NCBI RefSeq assembly: GCF_014467055.1
Contig: NZ_CP060696.1
Span: forward strand, 1,178,001 to 1,242,000
Length of the DNA: 64,000 nt
Direction of reading: 5' to 3'
Source of the DNA: Caproicibacterium amylolyticum
GTDB taxonomy: Bacteria; Bacillota; Clostridia; Oscillospirales; Acutalibacteraceae
Below are positions 43,492-52,470 of the stretch, one piece after another. A program made the position numbers and the translations under genes. The notes beneath the pieces are model-generated. The model was not told the origin of the DNA, did not search any database, and saw only the letters and a list, made by a program, of their open reading frames with translations. Within the stretch, counting starts at the first letter, position 1. Every line of letters starts with the position of its first letter.

Positions 43492-43995
43492 GTGCGTTTT
43501 CTGTGCGGCAAGCGCGGCGCTACACTGGTTGAATTAATTGCGGCGGTGCTGATCCTTGCGGTGGTTGTTCTGGCTGTTTTCACCGGCATTACTGCTGCAC
43601 AGAATTCGATTTATGCCAACAGCGCACAGAGTAAGGCTGCCGCACAGGCACAGAGCATGGCGGATACTCTGATGAATCTTGTGAAAAAAGATGGTGTGGC
43701 AGCGCAGCTTTCGGGTACTGCCTATCCGGCAGGTGACACCAAAAAAACGACCGATGCGTCAGTGACTTTTCCACAGACAAACGGCAAAAAATATCAGTAC
43801 CGCATTACCCGGGCCAGCACAGATGAATATTTGTATCATTTTGAGGGAAAAAATCCAAGCGACCCGAAAAAAACAATTTCAGCGGAAGCTTCGGCAAATT
43901 TAGAACTTTATAAAATAGAAGTGGCTGTCACTTATCCAGGGACTACCGCAACCAGCTGCGTGCAGCTGACGGCCTATGCAGCTAAGACTGCCTGA
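43492..43995 (+). CDS. Minor prepilin
   Basis: A 167-residue prepilin with a short leader: CGKRGATLVELIAAVLILAV (near residues 5-24) has the Gly cleavage site, hydrophobic core and Glu +5 (Ala at +1 instead of Phe). The head is about 130 residues without recognised domains. The start is GTG 43492, 13 bases after the previous stop with an AGGGATAGGA purine tract upstream; the longer open frame runs back inside the preceding gene and is not supported. It is co-transcribed with the large pilin-like gene. Confidence 0.8.
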   Translation: MRFLCGKRGATLVELIAAVLILAVVVLAVFTGITAAQNSIYANSAQSKAAAQAQSMADTLMNLVKKDGVAAQLSGTAYPAGDTKKTTDASVTFPQTNGKKYQYRITRASTDEYLYHFEGKNPSDPKKTISAEASANLELYKIEVAVTYPGTTATSCVQLTAYAAKTA

Positions 43996-44003
43996 AAAAT
44001 GAT

Positions 44004-44089
44004 TTGCAGATGGAAAGGAAATAGCTTATAATTGACACAACACCCAACTTATTGAGTTGTAGGGGCAAGCCTGCCGCAGCCGTTGTGCG
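44004..44089 (+). promoter_or_regulatory. Internal promoter and structured leader of the last minor pilin gene
   Basis: TTGCAG (44004-44009), 17-base spacer, TATAAT (44027-44032). The RNA after it can fold into a three-way junction: P1 CACAAC/GTTGTG (44036-44041 with 44082-44087), P2 CAACT/AGTTG (44045-44059) and P3 GGCA/TGCC (44064-44075). It ends before the AAGGGAG ribosome binding site. No known riboswitch class is recognised. Confidence 0.4.
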
Positions 44090-44106
44090 AAAGGGAGTGA
44101 CAGCGA

Positions 44107-44670
44107 ATGAAACTGCGCAGCAAAAAAGGCCTTACGCTGGTTGAACTGATTGTTACAGTTGCGTTTACAGCAGTAGTCATGGCAGCTGCCTGTACTGCAT
44201 TGTATGCAGCAGCAGACAGCAGCCGCAAAGCTTCCGCAAATGCAACCGGTCAGCAGAGTGCTAGCTTAGCGGAAAGTTATCTGCGTCGCTACGCTGCAGT
44301 TACGACCAGCGTTTCACCTAACAGCGGAGATGTAAAAGGGAAACCGGCCATTCGTCTGTCCTTGACCGCAAACGGTGAAGAACCCGCACTGCTGATTGAG
44401 CAGAAAGTATCGTCCACAGAAACTTGGCAGCGAACAGCTTTGGTGGACAACATTGCACAGCTGCAGCTGACGGTGCAGGAGGATGGCTCCCTTGGTTATG
44501 CAATTTCCTCGCAGGATACCGCATATACTTATACTGCGTCGCGCAATTCTGCATTTACGCAAAGCGGTGGCATTGTGCTGAACAACTGCTCCGGGCTTGG
44601 CGCGTATCGGTACCGGCTTACAGAAGGTGCGGTTTATATGGTACTGCCTGCGGACTCTGCCGCTGGCTGA
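44107..44670 (+). CDS. Minor prepilin
   Basis: A 187-residue prepilin with leader MKLRSKKG and mature start LTLVELIVTVAFTAVVMAAA (Glu +5 present), the signature of a GspJ/PilW-type minor pilin. The globular part (near residues 60-185) has no recognised domain. AAGGGAGTG lies ahead of the ATG. It follows the other minor pilin after 111 bases that hold a possible promoter and folded leader, so it may be expressed separately. Confidence 0.85.
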   Translation: MKLRSKKGLTLVELIVTVAFTAVVMAAACTALYAAADSSRKASANATGQQSASLAESYLRRYAAVTTSVSPNSGDVKGKPAIRLSLTANGEEPALLIEQKVSSTETWQRTALVDNIAQLQLTVQEDGSLGYAISSQDTAYTYTASRNSAFTQSGGIVLNNCSGLGAYRYRLTEGAVYMVLPADSAAG

Positions 44671-44742
44671 ACAGCTTTGTTTTATTTACAAATGATTAAG
44701 AAAGGAAAGAGTACCGATTCTGTGTATTCAAAATAGAACCGT

Positions 44743-45501
44743 ATGAAGTTGATTTCATGGAACGTCAACGGCCTGCGTGCCTGCCTGAAAAAAGGTTTTC
44801 TGGATTTTTTTGCGGCAGAGCAGGCGGATGTTTTCTGCATACAGGAAACAAAAATGCAGCCGGAGCAGGCAGAAATAGAACTGTCCGGTTACCGTCAGTA
44901 CTGGAACTCTGCAGAGAAAAAGGGCTACTCCGGCACAGCTGTGTTTACACGCAGGGAGCCGCTTTCGGTTGCTTATGATATTGGTGACCCGGCGCATGTG
45001 GGGGAGGGGCGCAGCATTACGCTGGAGTTTCCGGAATTTTATTTAGTGACGTTTTATACGCCAAATGCACAGCAGGAGCTGGCACGAATCGATTACCGCA
45101 TGCAGTGGGAGGATGCCGCACGCGCTTATCTGCTTTCTTTGGACGCGAAAAAGCCGGTCGTCCTCTGTGGTGACTTGAACGTCGCACATGAAGAAATTGA
45201 CCTGAAAAATCCGGCGCCGAACCGCGGAAACGCCGGATTTTCCGACCAAGAGCGTGAAAAATTCACCGAGTTGCTGCAGGCGGGCTTTACGGATACCTTT
45301 CGGAAGCTGCATCCGCAGCTGGCCGGTGCCTACAGTTGGTGGAGTTACCGCTTTCACGCACGGGAAAAGAATGCGGGCTGGCGTATTGACTATTTTCTAA
45401 CTTCGAACCGGCTGTTTCCACAAGTCAGAAGCAGTGAAATCCTTTCGGAAGTTTACGGCAGTGACCACTGCCCGGTGCTTTTGGAGCTTGACGCTGACTA
45501 A
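44743..45501 (+). CDS. xth: Exodeoxyribonuclease III (AP endonuclease)
   Basis: Mg2+-dependent endonuclease for abasic sites, with 3'-5' exonuclease activity in the family. Motifs: ISWNVNGLRA (near residue 4, metal-binding Asn), FCIQETKMQ (near 31, Glu), GDLNVAHEEIDL (near 143), and the C-terminal GWRIDYFLTS and YGSDHCPV with the catalytic Asp-His. Length is 252 residues. The ribosome binding site is poor: the AAAGGAAAGAG tract is about 35 bases upstream, so initiation may be weak. It is not obviously linked to the pilus genes before it. Confidence 0.94.
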   Translation: MKLISWNVNGLRACLKKGFLDFFAAEQADVFCIQETKMQPEQAEIELSGYRQYWNSAEKKGYSGTAVFTRREPLSVAYDIGDPAHVGEGRSITLEFPEFYLVTFYTPNAQQELARIDYRMQWEDAARAYLLSLDAKKPVVLCGDLNVAHEEIDLKNPAPNRGNAGFSDQEREKFTELLQAGFTDTFRKLHPQLAGAYSWWSYRFHAREKNAGWRIDYFLTSNRLFPQVRSSEILSEVYGSDHCPVLLELDAD

Positions 45502-45528
45502 TTTTTTTGCAGGCAGGTGTTTTACAGA

Positions 45529-47139
45529 ATGGAACTTACGTTTTATGGTGCTGATAAAGAAGTTACGGGCAGCTGTCACTGCCTGACCGTGAACGGAAAG
45601 CATATTTTAATCGACTGCGGACTCCAGCAGGGTGCAGATGAAACGGACAACAGCAAACTGCCGTTTTACGCTAATTTGGTTGATTATGTTTTGGTTACAC
45701 ACGCACATATCGACCACACTGGCAGGCTTCCGCTTTTGGTGAAACAGGGTTTTCAGGGCGAGATCCTTGCAACGCAGAAAACGGCTTATTTAATGGACAT
45801 TATGCTGCGCGACAGCGCCCATATACAGGAGATGGATGCCCAGCAGGCTATGCGCAAGGGTCGCCGTGCGGGCAAAAAACCGAAGGCACCATTGTACACA
45901 GTGGATGATGCGTTAGCAGCCATCAAGTTGATACAAGGCTGTGAATACGGCGAAACAGTGGAGCTCTGTGAGGGTGTGCGTGTTCGCTTCAACGATGCCG
46001 GCCATCTGCTTGGCAGCGCTTCTGTGGAAGTTTGGGCAACAGAAGACGATGTGACCAAAAAGCTGGTTTTTTCCGGCGATATCGGCAACAAAGGCCAGCC
46101 GATTATCTGTGACCCGCAGTATATGCATGAGGCAGACTATGTAGTGATGGAGTCTACATACGGTGACCGAGAACATGAAAAGACAGAGGATTACGCGAAA
46201 GTATTTGCGGATATTATTGACCAGACGCTGACAAAAGGCGGTAATGTTGTCATTCCGTCCTTTGCAGTGGGACGTACTCAGGAATTGCTGTACTTCTTCA
46301 GAGAAATCAAGGAACGCCATTTAACACCAGGCAACCCTAATTTTCCGGTCTATGTGGATTCTCCGCTAGCAGCAGAAGCAACTGCTATTTACAGCAGCGA
46401 CCTGCACGGTTATGTGGATCAAGAAACGGCTAATTTAATTGACAGCGGGTTTAAACCGCTGCAGTTTTCTAATCTTCACATCACGGAAAGTGTGGAGGAA
46501 TCAAAGTCACTGAATGAGGACGGCGTTCCCAAGGTAATCATCTCTTCCAGCGGCATGTGTGAAGCGGGACGCATCCGTCACCACTTGAAGCACAACCTTT
46601 GGCGGCCGGAGTGCGCGGTGGTATTTGTCGGCTATCAGGCAGGCGGTACCTTGGGCCGCATGCTGCTGGATGGTGTGGACAGTGTGAAACTGTTTGGCGA
46701 GCAAATTGCTGTAAAAGCGCATATTTACAATTTTCGTGCGATGTCTGGTCACGCTGATCACACCGGTCTGCTGGAATGGATTGGTTCTTTCCCAACCAGT
46801 GTACAAAAAGTATTTGTTGTGCATGGTGAGCGTCAGTGCTGTGAAAGTTTCACAGCGGAACTGTGTACCAAGGGTTATGATGCTTATGCACCCAATTTTG
46901 AAACAGCATATGATCTGCTTGCCGATCGCGTGACTGAGGAGGGTATTTCCCCGGAAAGGCTGCATCCGGCACGTCCGGCAGATTACAAGAGCAAGTATTA
47001 TTCGCCGGTATATGCGCGTTTGGTGCAGGCGCAGAAGCGTTTGGAGGAAGTTGTGCAGCATAACGAGGGTGGTACCAACAAAGACCTTGCCAAGTTTGCA
47101 GACCAGATTTTGGCGCTGTGTGAAAAGTGGGACAGATAA
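45529..47139 (+). CDS. Metallo-beta-lactamase/beta-CASP RNA-processing-type hydrolase
   Basis: A 536-residue zinc hydrolase. The MBL motif VTHAHIDHTGRLP (HxHxDH, near residues 53-65) is intact, with further ligands in NDAGHLLGS and FSGDIG. The beta-CASP insert has VVMESTYGDREH (motif A-like), VVIPSFAVGRTQELLY and ISSSGMCEAGRIRHHL. The MSGHADHTGLLEW segment supplies the late His motif. The family includes CPSF73-like RNA endonucleases and ribosome-associated exonucleases; it lacks an N-terminal KH domain. The C-terminal 60 residues are helical. ATG 45529 is chosen; a GTG four codons earlier overlaps the likely AGGTG site. Confidence 0.88.
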   Translation: MELTFYGADKEVTGSCHCLTVNGKHILIDCGLQQGADETDNSKLPFYANLVDYVLVTHAHIDHTGRLPLLVKQGFQGEILATQKTAYLMDIMLRDSAHIQEMDAQQAMRKGRRAGKKPKAPLYTVDDALAAIKLIQGCEYGETVELCEGVRVRFNDAGHLLGSASVEVWATEDDVTKKLVFSGDIGNKGQPIICDPQYMHEADYVVMESTYGDREHEKTEDYAKVFADIIDQTLTKGGNVVIPSFAVGRTQELLYFFREIKERHLTPGNPNFPVYVDSPLAAEATAIYSSDLHGYVDQETANLIDSGFKPLQFSNLHITESVEESKSLNEDGVPKVIISSSGMCEAGRIRHHLKHNLWRPECAVVFVGYQAGGTLGRMLLDGVDSVKLFGEQIAVKAHIYNFRAMSGHADHTGLLEWIGSFPTSVQKVFVVHGERQCCESFTAELCTKGYDAYAPNFETAYDLLADRVTEEGISPERLHPARPADYKSKYYSPVYARLVQAQKRLEEVVQHNEGGTNKDLAKFADQILALCEKWDR

Positions 47140-47145
47140 ATACGC

Positions 47146-47186
47146 AAAAAGAAGCGACACTTTCAAAGGAAGTGTCGCTTCTTTTT
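47146..47186 (+). terminator. Terminator after the beta-CASP gene
   Basis: AAAAAGAAGCGACACTT/AAGTGTCGCTTCTTTTT stem with T-run. Confidence 0.85.
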
Positions 47187-47202
47187 AACTTTTTGTTTTT
47201 TT

Positions 47203-47319
47203 CAGTGAAGTTTTCACCAGTCTTGTGAACAAGGCTGCGAAGTGTGGGGCGCTGCCCCACAATCTTATTCCACAAGCAGCTTTACGGTCGAGAGATAAGA
47301 CCCGCAGGCGAAACTTTTA
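47203..47319. repeat. Dispersed intergenic repeat, copy 2
   Basis: It starts GAAGTTTTCACC and ends GGCGAAACTTTT, giving near-inverted ends, with an inner GTGGGGC/GCCCCAC hairpin and an AACAAGGCTGC core shared with 28077-28160. It is non-coding and lies between convergent genes. Confidence 0.55.
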
Positions 47320-47332
47320 TTGAAAGGGTCCT

Positions 47333-48607
47333 TTACGATTCTGCATTCATGTTCTCACGCGCAACTGCAAGCATTAGTTTGATGCGGTTTTCCTGGTTTA
47401 CTTTGGTAGCGCCTGGGTCGTAGTCTATCGGGACAATGTTTGCCATTGGATTGACTTCCTTGATTTTACGAATCATGCCCTTACCGACAATGTGGTTCGG
47501 CAGGCAGCCGAACGGCTGGGCACAGATAATGTTTTCGAAGCCACATTCGGCAAGTTCCAGCATTTCCGCCGTCAAAAGCCAGCCTTCGCCCATTTTTGCA
47601 CCATAGCCGATAACACCCTTTACCAACTCGTGCACATGCGTAAACTCGGTGGGGGCAAGAAATTGGGGATAGGGTTTGAATACTTCTGTAATAGAATTCT
47701 GCATTTTCGTGACATACTTGAAGAGCATCTCAGAAATAGCAGAGGGGATGGGGTTGCCGCCGTAAAGCATGACATCATCCGGACGGTGCTCCAGCATGAA
47801 CAGCAGGAAGTTCATCAGGCCAGGCACATTTACTTCACAGTCCTGTTCCGCAAGGAAATCCTCCAGATTATTGTTTGCAAACGCAGCGTATTTTACATAA
47901 ATTTCGCCGACGATGCCAACGCGCACTTTCGGTATTTTCTTTACGGGAACCGCGGCAAAGTCCTTCATAATCAGCTTGAGGTTTTTGCACTGTTCACTCA
48001 TGCCGATGCCCTTGCCATGTGTAAACTGATCGTTCAGCTTTTTGGTCCAGCTGTCCAACAGCACCTCACTTTGGCCCTTGGTGACTTCGTAAGGCTTAAT
48101 CTGATTATTTAAGCACATCATGGTGTCGCCGTAAACCACACCTGCCAGCAGGCGGCGGATGATGCCGAGGTCAATGGAGAAACCAGGGTTCTTTTCCAAC
48201 CCGACAAGGTTCAGGCTGATAATCGGAATTTTATCGAAATTTGCCTTGTGCATGGCTTTGCGCAGCAAATGAATGTAGTTGCTTGCGCGGCAGCCGCCGC
48301 CGGTTTGTGTCAGCAGCAGTGCTGTGTGGTCAAGGTCATATTTGCCGGAGTGCAGTGCATCCAGAAACTGCCCGATTACCAGCAGAGCGGGGTAGCAGGC
48401 GTCGTTGTGTACATACTTTAGGCCCTCCTGCACAACTGCGGGGCCGCTGTTTTCCAACAGCTCAATTTTGTAGCCCGCATTGCGCAGCACGCCAACGAAC
48501 AGCTTAAAGTGTACCGGCAGCATCATGGGGATGAGAATGGTGTATTCCTCTTTCATCGCTTTAGTAAAGAGGAGCCGCCCGTTATTGTCGTATACTAATT
48601 CTGCCAT
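47333..48607 (-). CDS. 2-hydroxyacyl-CoA dehydratase activase-associated protein (C-terminal part of the split system)
   Basis: A 424-residue protein matching the C-terminal portion of very long clostridial activase-type proteins (BcrA/BadF ATPase plus DUF2229 plus dehydratase-like region). Recognisable blocks are NDACYPALLVIGQFLDAL (near 67-84), TQTGGGCRASNY (near 100) and ICAQPFGCLPNHIVGKG (near 350-366), each with Cys residues suited to an Fe-S cluster. Such proteins resemble subunits of 2-hydroxyglutaryl-CoA dehydratase, but the true reaction of the fused family is unproven. It starts 12 bases after the larger gene in the same reading frame, separated by two in-frame TGA codons. Confidence 0.8.
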   Translation of the reverse strand: MAELVYDNNGRLLFTKAMKEEYTILIPMMLPVHFKLFVGVLRNAGYKIELLENSGPAVVQEGLKYVHNDACYPALLVIGQFLDALHSGKYDLDHTALLLTQTGGGCRASNYIHLLRKAMHKANFDKIPIISLNLVGLEKNPGFSIDLGIIRRLLAGVVYGDTMMCLNNQIKPYEVTKGQSEVLLDSWTKKLNDQFTHGKGIGMSEQCKNLKLIMKDFAAVPVKKIPKVRVGIVGEIYVKYAAFANNNLEDFLAEQDCEVNVPGLMNFLLFMLEHRPDDVMLYGGNPIPSAISEMLFKYVTKMQNSITEVFKPYPQFLAPTEFTHVHELVKGVIGYGAKMGEGWLLTAEMLELAECGFENIICAQPFGCLPNHIVGKGMIRKIKEVNPMANIVPIDYDPGATKVNQENRIKLMLAVARENMNAES

Positions 48608-48619
48608 ATTTCAGTAACC

Positions 48620-51535
48620 TCACTGTTCCAACGCAGCAAAAAGACTGCGCAGCCGAATCTTTACGGCACCCAGATTTGTGATTTCGTCAATTTTAATTTG
48701 CGTATAAATTTTATCGTGCGCTTCCAGAATACTGCGCACTTCGTCTGTGGTAACAGCATCCAGACCACAGCCGAAGGAAACCATCTGCACCAGATTCATG
48801 TCGTCCTGTGTGGAAACATACTCTGCAGCGGAGTAAAGCCTTGCGTGGTAGGTCCACTGGTTCAGCACATTGACAGGTTCTTTATCCATGCGCTCTGCCA
48901 CCACATCTTCACTGACAACGGCAGCACCCAGGCTGGTGACTAGCTTGTGAATGCCGTGGTTTACCTCAGGGTCAAGGTGGTACGGCCGCCCTGCAAGCAC
49001 GATAATCTGTTTATGTTCCAGACGTGCGCGGTCGATGATTTCGTCGCCCTTTTTACGGATGTCTTTCATGTAGTCATCATAGGCTTTGTAGGCGGCGTCT
49101 GCGGCAAATTTCACTTCTTTGAGTTCAAACTTGCTGTCAAAGTGTGAATTCAAAATTTCCGTCATCTTTTTCGGGAAATCGTGTGGGCGGTGAATACCAA
49201 CATAATCATTAATGAAGTTGACGCTCTTAAGCTGCGGCATGTTTGCGGCAAGCACTTCCGGATAGTAGGCAACTACCGGGCAGTTGTAGTGGTTGTCACT
49301 GCGGTGTTCATCAAAGTTGTAGCTCATGCAGGGGTAAAAAATGTTTTTGATGCCCTCATCCAGCAGCTTCATGATATGACCGTGTGCCAGCTTTGCGGGG
49401 AAGCAGACCGTGTCGCTTGGAATGGTGCTTTGCCCTTCAATGTACAGTTCCCGGTTGGAAAGGGGAGAAGTTACTACTTCAAAACCGAGCATAGAGAAAA
49501 ATGTGTGCCAGAACGGCAGCAGTTCATATAGATTCAGTGCCATGGGAATGCCGATTTTGCCGCGCTTTCCGGCAGGCACCGGCACATAGGACTGCAGCTT
49601 GTTCAGCTTGTATTCAAACAGGTCGATATCCGCACCGGCACTGCTGCGCTTGGTGACCGGACGTTCACAGCGGTTGCCGCCGATAAAGCGCCGTCCGCCG
49701 TCAAAAATGTTGATGGTCAGGCGGCAGTTGTTGTTGCACAGGCCGCAGTTGGTCACCTTGACTTCGTGCTTAAAGTTTTCCAGTTCTTCCATGGAAATCA
49801 GAGAAGAAGAATTTTCATCGCGGCGCAGTGACTTCTGCATTGCGTAAACCGCCGCGCCGTAGGCACCCATCAGGCCGGAAATATCCGGGCGCACCACATT
49901 GACGTTCATTTCTTTTTCAAACACACGCAAAACCGCGTCATTTAGGAAAGTACCGCCTTGCACAACGATATTGCGGCCAAGTTCCTCCGCAGAGGAAACG
50001 CGGATTACTTTGTACAGTGCATTTTTTACAACACTGACGGAAAGTCCCGCGGAAATGTCCTCTGTGGTGGCACCGTCTTTTTGTGCCTGCTTTACCTGAC
50101 TGTTCATAAAGACGGTACAGCGGCTGCCGAGGTCTACTGGATGCTTTGCAAACAGACCCATTTTTGCAAAGTCTTCAATTTTATATCCCAGTGTGCTGGC
50201 AAAGGTCTGCAGGAATGAGCCGCAGCCGGAGGAGCACGCTTCGTTCAGGAAAATGTTGTCGATTGCGCCGTTGCGGATTTTAAAGCACTTCATGTCCTGG
50301 CCGCCGATGTCAATGACAAAGTCGACGTTTGGCATAAAACGTTTGGCGGCAGTAAAGTGCGCAATGGTTTCTACAATGCCAAAATCCAAGTTAAAGGCGT
50401 GCTTCAGCAGTTCTTCACCGTAACCGGTGACTGCAGCAGCCGTGAATTTCAGATCGGGACGCGCTTTGTACAGGTCAAGCAAATATTCACGCACGATTGG
50501 CACCGGGTTGCCGGCATTGCTGCGGTAAATGCTGTCCAGAATCTGTCCGTCACTGCCCATAACAACTGCTTTAATGGTGGTGGAACCGGAGTCAATACCA
50601 AGATATGCAGGACCTTTATAGGCAGCAAGATCTCCGCGCGGTGCTTTGCACTGACTGTGGCGTTCAATGAAAGCATCATATTCTGCCTGATTCTTAAACA
50701 GCGGTTCAATGCTGCGGAAGTTGCCAGTTCTGCCGTAGGAGGCAATGTTTTTCAGTGCGGTATCTAAATCAATTTCAATTTCGCTGCTGAAAGCCGCGCC
50801 CATTGCAACGAAGTAAAGACTGTTCTCCGGGCAGGTGCCGGTTGTTTTCAGAGCTGTGTCAAATGCGCGCCGCAGACCGCTGAGGAATGTCAGCGGTCCG
50901 CCAAGGTACAGAATGTTGCCGGTAATCGGGCGCCCCTGTGCAAGGCCAGCAATGGTCTGATTTGCCACAGCGGCAAAAATGCTGGCGGAAAGGTCACTTT
51001 TGCGTGCTCCCTGATTCAACAATGGCTGGATGTCACTTTTTGCAAAAACACCGCAGCGGGAAGCAATGGTGTAAATTTTTTCGTATTGAGCGGAAAGCGT
51101 GTCCATGTCCTGCAGGGAAATGTTCAGTAAAGTTGCCATCTGGTCGATAAAAGCGCCTGTCCCGCCGGCGCAGCTGCCATTCATACGGACTTCTGTGCCG
51201 CCGGTCAGGAACAAAATTTTTGCGTCTTCACCGCCCAGCTCAATAATACAGTCGGTTTGCGGCAGCAGGCGGCCGGTAGCAATGCGGGTGGCGTAAACTT
51301 CCTGTACAAAGGGCAGGCTGCAGGTTTCACTGATGCCCATACCGGCTGAGCCGGAAATTGTCAGCTGTGCTTCTTTGCCGCAGATGACTTCATTACGGAT
51401 TCTGGTAAGCAGTTCGGTCATTTTTTCAGTAATTTGCGAGTAGTGACGCTCATAGGATTTGAAAATAATTTTATCTTTGTCGTCCAGCACAACACTTTTG
51501 ATTGTGGTGGAGCCAACGTCGAGTCCAATCTTCAT
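48620..51535 (-). CDS. Tandem HgdC/BcrA-type ATPase activase with DUF2229 domain
   Basis: A 971-residue protein. There are two ASKHA ATPase domains: IGLDVGSTTIKSVVLDD at the N-terminus (near 3) and LGIDSGSTTIKAVVMGSDG near residue 307. Each has a Cys motif typical of Fe-S bridged activators (CAGGTGAFIDQMA near 126 and CSSGCGSFLQTFA near 435). A DUF2229 domain (GIPMALNLYELLPFWHTFF, near 660) follows. In characterised relatives, HgdC uses ATP to push one electron into a 2-hydroxyacyl-CoA dehydratase. No dehydratase alpha/beta genes lie here, so the partner may be the following gene. ATG 51535 follows AAAGGGG. Confidence 0.87.
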   Translation of the reverse strand: MKIGLDVGSTTIKSVVLDDKDKIIFKSYERHYSQITEKMTELLTRIRNEVICGKEAQLTISGSAGMGISETCSLPFVQEVYATRIATGRLLPQTDCIIELGGEDAKILFLTGGTEVRMNGSCAGGTGAFIDQMATLLNISLQDMDTLSAQYEKIYTIASRCGVFAKSDIQPLLNQGARKSDLSASIFAAVANQTIAGLAQGRPITGNILYLGGPLTFLSGLRRAFDTALKTTGTCPENSLYFVAMGAAFSSEIEIDLDTALKNIASYGRTGNFRSIEPLFKNQAEYDAFIERHSQCKAPRGDLAAYKGPAYLGIDSGSTTIKAVVMGSDGQILDSIYRSNAGNPVPIVREYLLDLYKARPDLKFTAAAVTGYGEELLKHAFNLDFGIVETIAHFTAAKRFMPNVDFVIDIGGQDMKCFKIRNGAIDNIFLNEACSSGCGSFLQTFASTLGYKIEDFAKMGLFAKHPVDLGSRCTVFMNSQVKQAQKDGATTEDISAGLSVSVVKNALYKVIRVSSAEELGRNIVVQGGTFLNDAVLRVFEKEMNVNVVRPDISGLMGAYGAAVYAMQKSLRRDENSSSLISMEELENFKHEVKVTNCGLCNNNCRLTINIFDGGRRFIGGNRCERPVTKRSSAGADIDLFEYKLNKLQSYVPVPAGKRGKIGIPMALNLYELLPFWHTFFSMLGFEVVTSPLSNRELYIEGQSTIPSDTVCFPAKLAHGHIMKLLDEGIKNIFYPCMSYNFDEHRSDNHYNCPVVAYYPEVLAANMPQLKSVNFINDYVGIHRPHDFPKKMTEILNSHFDSKFELKEVKFAADAAYKAYDDYMKDIRKKGDEIIDRARLEHKQIIVLAGRPYHLDPEVNHGIHKLVTSLGAAVVSEDVVAERMDKEPVNVLNQWTYHARLYSAAEYVSTQDDMNLVQMVSFGCGLDAVTTDEVRSILEAHDKIYTQIKIDEITNLGAVKIRLRSLFAALEQ

Positions 51536-51772
51536 GTGGAACCCCTTTCTCCCGCACAGGCGGAAATGGATGAAGCTGCAGCTGTCCTTTTGACAGTACA
51601 ATTATTAATAAAATTTAAATTTGATGATAAAAACAGCCATACTATATATAGAAAAGGTCAGCACAGCCGCAAAAATACGAACAATCATTATATTTTATCG
51701 TTTTGGGAGGTATCTGTCAAGCCAGCGCGTTCACGGAAAGAGCCTTGTTTTGCCATCAAATTTTGTTAGTAC

Positions 51773-51801
51773 TTGCCCGCTTTTGAATTTTGGGTTATAC
51801 T
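51773..51801 (+). promoter_or_regulatory. Promoter of the cyclophilin gene
   Basis: TTGCCC (51773-51778), 17-base spacer, TATACT (51796-51801). Confidence 0.65.
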
Positions 51802-51845
51802 ATACTATACATTTAAAAAAGAAATATTTGGAGGTACTCTCAGTT

Positions 51846-52361
51846 ATGCAGAATCCTGTTGTTACATTTGAAACCTCAGCGGGCGCCATTAAGGCAGAGC
51901 TTTACCCCGAAGTGGCACCGAATACTGTCAATAATTTTATCAGCTTAATCAAATCCGGCTTTTATGACGGTACCATTTTTCACCGTGTCATTCCTGGCTT
52001 TATGATTCAAGGCGGCGACCCGGAGGGTACTGGCATGGGCGGCCCGGATTACAGCATTCGCGGAGAATTCAGCGACAATGGTTTCCAGAATGACCTGAAA
52101 CATTCCCGCGGTGTTTTGAGCATGGCTCGCACCATGATGCCGAACTCTGCAGGTAGTCAGTTCTTCTTGATGGTAGCGGATGCACCGCATCTCGATGGTC
52201 AGTATGCGGCATTTGGAAAGGTGACCGAGGGAATGGATGCAGCTGATAAAATCGTTTCTGCCCGCCGTGACCGCAGCGACCGCCCAAAGGAAGATCAGAC
52301 GATGATTAAAGTAACTGTCGAAACCTTCGGAAAAGATTACCCGACACCGGAAAAAATGTAA
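51846..52361 (+). CDS. Cyclophilin-type peptidyl-prolyl cis-trans isomerase
   Basis: A 171-residue cytoplasmic cyclophilin that speeds proline isomerisation in protein folding. FHRVIPGFMIQGGDPEGTG (near residues 46-64) includes the catalytic Arg, and the SMARTMMPNSAGSQFFLMV segment (near 92-110) plus FGKVTEGMD complete the active site. No signal peptide. GGAGG precedes the ATG. It has its own promoter and terminator, so it is monocistronic. Confidence 0.94.
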   Translation: MQNPVVTFETSAGAIKAELYPEVAPNTVNNFISLIKSGFYDGTIFHRVIPGFMIQGGDPEGTGMGGPDYSIRGEFSDNGFQNDLKHSRGVLSMARTMMPNSAGSQFFLMVADAPHLDGQYAAFGKVTEGMDAADKIVSARRDRSDRPKEDQTMIKVTVETFGKDYPTPEKM

Positions 52362-52366
52362 GCTTC

Positions 52367-52389
52367 AGCCGCCACAAGGCGGCTTTTTT
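52367..52389 (+). terminator. Terminator after the cyclophilin gene
   Basis: AGCCGCC/GGCGGCT hairpin followed by TTTTT. Confidence 0.85.
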
Positions 52390-52408
52390 CTGCAGCGAAA
52401 GCTTTTTC

Positions 52409-52437
52409 TTGCCATAGATAGCGGTTTGTGCTATACT
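52409..52437 (+). promoter_or_regulatory. Promoter of yebC
   Basis: TTGCCA (52409-52414), 17-base spacer, TATACT (52432-52437), 34 bases before the start codon. Confidence 0.7.
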
Positions 52438-52470
52438 ATTGAGAGTTATTTTGTCAGGAGGAAATGCAAT

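Noticed and set aside
44036-44087. Leader RNA as a c-di-GMP class I riboswitch
   Set aside because: The conserved core elements of that class are not seen; only a generic three-way junction can be drawn, so no ligand is named.
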